From JBAYJY01 sp041664945 (GTDB taxonomy: Bacteria; UBP15; UBA6099): a stretch of 8,155 nt of DNA. The DNA lies in NCBI GenBank assembly GCA_041664945.1, contig JBAYJY010000198.1, positions 1 to 8,155 of the forward strand, given 5' to 3'. Position 1 is the stretch's first letter. Each line of letters begins with the position of its first letter. The notes beneath the pieces were generated by a model. It was not told where the DNA came from, did not search any database, and worked only from the letters and a program-made list of their open reading frames with translations. Position numbers and translations under genes: made by a program. Below are positions 5,542 through 8,155 of the stretch, piece by piece.

Positions 5542-5571
5542 CTATATTCAGAACTAACAGTCTGAATATGG
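5542..5571 (+). promoter_or_regulatory. Leader hairpin or operator of the SH3/barrel gene
   Basis: ATATTCAGA (5544-5552) and TCTGAATAT (5561-5569) are perfect 9-bp inverted repeats around an 8-nt loop (ACTAACAG). One G-T and one C-G pair extend the stem to 11 bp. It starts a few bases after the predicted transcription start and ends 38 nt before the ATG. It could bind a dimeric repressor as DNA or act as a 5' mRNA hairpin affecting stability. Which one cannot be told from sequence. Confidence 0.5.
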
Positions 5572-5609
5572 TTTCACAAGTGAAGAAATTCATTTGAGAG
5601 GAGATTGGT

Positions 5610-7115
5610 ATGCACTTCAGACTGTGGAGCCGTGTGTGGTTCTGCTTTTTCATTGTAACAGGATTATTCGCCTTCGGAATAAGCAATCGGGCAAACGCCG
5701 CCTCTTCGCCGTTCACCGCGTCAATCAGTATTGTATTTGACGACGGCAGAGTTATGTTTTACAAAGGCTCAAAGGCAGGCATTTCTGTTGGAGACATTTA
5801 CGCTCTGACCGAAAGCGGAGAGACAGTCGCCAAGATCGAGATTGAACAAACAGACATTAATTTTTCTACAGCCAGAGTCTTGTCCTTCACGCGAACACTG
5901 AGGGAAGGCGCCCAATACGAATTCGCGCCGGCGGCCACCGGAGAAATCACCCCCTCTACGACAGATAAGAAAACGCGCGAACGCGCAAACGCCGGAGCGG
6001 CTGCGGAAGAAAAATCTGCCGGCGAAGCTAAAGCGCCGGAAGTTAAGGAATTGGCTAAGAAATCCGAGCGCAGAAAGAAAGTCGAAGTAGCTGAAGAACA
6101 GACCGCCGGCTCTGATAAAACAGAAGCCGCAGGTAAAGACTCGTCTTCATCACAGGCGGAGAAGTCCAGTCGCTCAAAATCCGGAGAGAAAACCGCGCCG
6201 GCTAAAAAAGACGATAAAAAAACGGCAGGAAAGAAAAAAGAAGAAAAGGAAGTTCCGAAGATAAAAGAATCTAAATATGCCGATCAGGAAGCGGCAAAGT
6301 TCCCCTCGCTGCCCTCTACTTTAGGCGTAGCCATCTCCGGACTCAGCGGAATGGCGATTATTCCCACAACGGATTTGATGGCTAATAATCACGCGCGGCT
6401 TTCTTGGAGTTACAATTCGCTTTCTGGTTCGACCAATTTTCTTTCGAACGGCAGCATTCCAGTGAGCATTGATACGAAATTGAAAACGAACGCTTTCTAT
6501 TTCGGGTATGGCCTGAGCGACGACACTGAAATAGCGATATCCGAAGGCAAAAACTCCGGAGAGATGACTTTTGCCGGACCCGGCATCACTTCTAATGTGT
6601 CTATGGTTCCGAGCAAAACAACGGCGTTTTCCATAAAATACAGATTCTCAGACACTTCATTTAATTCGAAAAAAGCGCCAAAAAAAGAAAGCTCCCCTTC
6701 CAGCAGCCAAGGCGTGAATGTCGCCATTTTGGCATCCATGGCGAGCGATAAAGACAAAGAAGCGAACCGCACTAAGTATATGGTCTATGGACTTGCGGCC
6801 GGCGTTCAGGTCTCCGACAACGCCAAGCTTAATCTGCTCTATGGAAGCATTAAAGCCACTCAGGCCGATTATCTTTCCGAATCCGATAAGATGTGGGGCG
6901 CAGGCCTCGAATACATGGCTAACGAAGATTACAAATTACTCGCCGAATTTCTTAAGCAATCCAGATACACGCGGTATAAAAGCCTCGGCGTTCAATATAA
7001 GTACGATCAAAATGTGAATTTCGATCTTATGTACCAGATATATTCGGAAGATATTTCAGACACTGACACTATTGATGTTAAAGGCTATCAAATCGGAGCG
7101 AATTATTTGTTCTGA
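5610..7115 (+). CDS. Exported SH3-like domain / Lys-rich linker / C-terminal outer-membrane barrel protein
   Basis: 501 residues. The ATG at 5610 follows AGGAG (5599-5603) at 6 nt. Residues 1-30 are a signal peptide (hydrophobic core 9-22, cleavage after ANA). Residues about 36-108 look like an SH3-like beta domain of the FlgT C-terminal type: SISIVFDDGRVMF, then GSKAGISVGDIYAL, then ETVAKIEIEQ and ARVLSFTRTL. Residues about 110-228 are a low-complexity Lys/Glu/Ala/Ser linker, probably disordered. From about 232 the sequence becomes alternating beta, opening with LGVAISGLSGMAIIPTTDLM, which resembles the start of YjbH-like barrels (SGLTGLI..PTA). Further strands include KTNAFYFGYGLSDDTEIAIS, TAFSIKYRFSD, YMVYGLAAGVQV, AKLNLLYGSI, YKLLAEFLKQ and VQYKYDQNVNFDLMYQIYS. 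It ends YQIGANYLF; a terminal Phe is typical of BAM substrates. A charged loop (353-367) splits two strands. The likely role is an outer-membrane barrel with a periplasmic N-terminal domain; the molecular function is unknown. Confidence 0.82.
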   Translation: MHFRLWSRVWFCFFIVTGLFAFGISNRANAASSPFTASISIVFDDGRVMFYKGSKAGISVGDIYALTESGETVAKIEIEQTDINFSTARVLSFTRTLREGAQYEFAPAATGEITPSTTDKKTRERANAGAAAEEKSAGEAKAPEVKELAKKSERRKKVEVAEEQTAGSDKTEAAGKDSSSSQAEKSSRSKSGEKTAPAKKDDKKTAGKKKEEKEVPKIKESKYADQEAAKFPSLPSTLGVAISGLSGMAIIPTTDLMANNHARLSWSYNSLSGSTNFLSNGSIPVSIDTKLKTNAFYFGYGLSDDTEIAISEGKNSGEMTFAGPGITSNVSMVPSKTTAFSIKYRFSDTSFNSKKAPKKESSPSSSQGVNVAILASMASDKDKEANRTKYMVYGLAAGVQVSDNAKLNLLYGSIKATQADYLSESDKMWGAGLEYMANEDYKLLAEFLKQSRYTRYKSLGVQYKYDQNVNFDLMYQIYSEDISDTDTIDVKGYQIGANYLF

Positions 7116-7528
7116 TGTATTAGATCCGGGTTATTCCCCTTTCGGAATAGTTCAGGCGTGGCTCTAGCGTCTGTTCGGGTTTCCGACAGATTATTAATAT
7201 CCTGTTCATGATGTTTAACTCTGCTATTGCGTCACATAATATTTCACAATGCATTCCCGCCGTCGAAGCTGTTGAAGACGCGCGAAATTGACATTCATCG
7301 CATAGAGACAAGTTTTCTTTCAACCCGGATTCATCTCTCGGTTAAGTTACGTGGTGATTCAAGGCGAATATGATATTGAGAAGGATATCCAGTTTCCCGT
7401 CAGCTTCTTTCATGAGTATGAAATAAATGGTCGAGCGAATAATTGCGATCAGGAACAATTCAAATATTTTTGAGGAAAAGTAAACTCTTTGACAAAAAAC
7501 CGAATATCTGAGAATAGGTCAGCTCGAG
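7116..7528. other. Intergenic region between convergent genes (413 bp)
   Basis: No gene can be supported with confidence. Just past the barrel gene, TATTCC/GGAATA (7132-7149) and CTGTTCGG/CCGACAG with one bulge (7171-7189) form small hairpins, but neither is followed by a good T tract, so they are weak terminators at best. A minus-strand frame of 67 codons (7120-7323, TTG start) contains CDEC and HCEILC, and a plus-strand frame (7306-7473) lacks an ATG. On the minus strand, T6 at 7494-7499 follows a 4-bp stem (7508-7522), a poor terminator for the propeller gene. Confidence 0.5.
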
Positions 7529-8155
7529 TTACTGCAAAGGATTGATCGGGTAACGCATAATTTTGTTGCCGGTTGAAGTCGAAACGAAAACGTAATCCCT
7601 CGACGCTACGACATGGATCGGATGTCCGGGAATGATTTTATCCTGAAGAATTTCGCCTGTGGCGGCGTCAAGCACAACAAGGAGATTGTCGTAGTAACAG
7701 ATTGCGAACACATAATTTTCATCAGGATCTTTTGCAAGTTCAGTAGGTTGAGGGCATAGTTTTTTAGTGCCGTGTGTGACGACCGACGTATTGTTGGAAG
7801 CGAGCCCGTTATTGTCAACGGCCAAGCGAAGAAGGAATTGGTCCTTGGTTTTTTCATTGGTGTCTGGCAGGCCGTTGCATGTCACGTACATCGTTCCGTC
7901 GGACATAGGAAGTATATCCCATGGATTCGAGCAAAAGTAATAATTATCATCCGAGCTACTTGTTGATTTAGGAACGCAGAGACCTGTTTGCATATCGCAC
8001 TCGCCCCGAATGTCATCAACTTTGAGCAAAGAAGTAAAAGAAGTTGTTCCAGTTCCACTTTCTTTGCAGTACGGGATCATCGCTGTTGTTGCGCAAACCC
8101 CGCTGTTGCATTCACTCTCAGCCGAGCATGGACAGTTGTTCTTATTGCCTGATGA
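7529..8155 (-). CDS. Cysteine-rich beta-propeller surface protein, C-terminal part (partial)
   Basis: The frame is open from the window edge to TAA at 7529, giving 208 visible residues; the N-terminus lies outside. An internal ATG at 8080 is not the true start, because the frame continues upstream in the same style. The first visible part is cysteine-rich: CPC, then ECNSGVC, PYC and ECDMQTGLC, typical of small disulphide-bonded modules in secreted or lipid-anchored proteins. From about residue 75 the pattern is beta-propeller-like, with PWDILPMSDGTMYVTCNG, FLLRLAVD, ELAKDPDENYVFAICYYDNLLVVLDAATGEI and PIHVVASRDYVFVSTSTGNKIMRY: short strands separated by turns, as in YncE/LVIVD-like repeats. 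About three blades are visible. Cysteines persist within the blades, suggesting an oxidising location outside the cytoplasm. It converges with the barrel gene. Function unknown; a binding or scaffold role would be usual for propellers. Confidence 0.8.
   Translation of the reverse strand, partial: SSGNKNNCPCSAESECNSGVCATTAMIPYCKESGTGTTSFTSLLKVDDIRGECDMQTGLCVPKSTSSSDDNYYFCSNPWDILPMSDGTMYVTCNGLPDTNEKTKDQFLLRLAVDNNGLASNNTSVVTHGTKKLCPQPTELAKDPDENYVFAICYYDNLLVVLDAATGEILQDKIIPGHPIHVVASRDYVFVSTSTGNKIMRYPINPLQ

Noticed and set aside
5447..5716. 89-codon minus-strand frame over the barrel-gene promoter
   Set aside because: It overlaps the promoter, leader hairpin and signal-peptide region of a well-supported plus-strand gene.
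7489..7517. TTGACA on the plus strand as a possible promoter
   Set aside because: The sequence at the right distance (GAATAG) is not a good -10, and no plus-strand gene follows.

Overview
The window looks like a chromosome fragment from an uncultured Gram-negative bacterium of moderate GC content. Most starts have good Shine-Dalgarno sites. Several products carry signal peptides, and one ends in an outer-membrane-type beta-barrel with a terminal phenylalanine. The mix of a secreted NPCBM-domain protein, a cysteine-rich beta-propeller protein and lysine-rich periplasmic proteins would fit PVC-type or related candidate phyla. That placement is inference; nothing here fixes the taxonomy.

Layout. 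On the minus strand from the left edge lie: the N-terminal part of a secreted NPCBM protein (1-614, running off the window), a 116-residue unrecognised cytoplasmic protein (766-1116), an EamA/DMT-type transporter (1332-2210), a 563-residue exported protein whose C-terminal half resembles the CsgG/LpoB-like periplasmic fold (2287-3978), a 99-residue unrecognised charged protein (4352-4651) and a doubtful 73-residue ORF (4744-4965). The strand then switches. On the plus strand are a 59-residue two-helix membrane protein with a near-ideal ribosome binding site (5104-5283) and a 501-residue secreted protein combining an SH3-like domain, a long Lys/Glu/Ala linker and a C-terminal barrel (5610-7115). 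The right edge holds the C-terminal part of a minus-strand cysteine-rich beta-propeller protein (7529 to beyond 8155).

Organisation. Genes are separated by gaps of about 75-375 bp and several have their own promoter-like sequence, so this is not one tight operon. The common theme is the cell envelope: five of the nine ORFs are exported, membrane-embedded or probably exterior. The two most unusual proteins, the CsgG-like one and the SH3/barrel one, have periplasmic or outer-membrane features, but the sequence does not show that they work together.

Non-coding signals include a strong promoter with an 11-bp hairpin in the leader of the barrel gene, two further inverted-repeat structures in the 5284-5609 gap (one with mutually exclusive hairpins), and a degenerate tRNA(Ser/Leu)-like 3' half in the AT-rich gap near 4141-4199. 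I see no CRISPR array, transposase, integrase, rRNA or intact tRNA.
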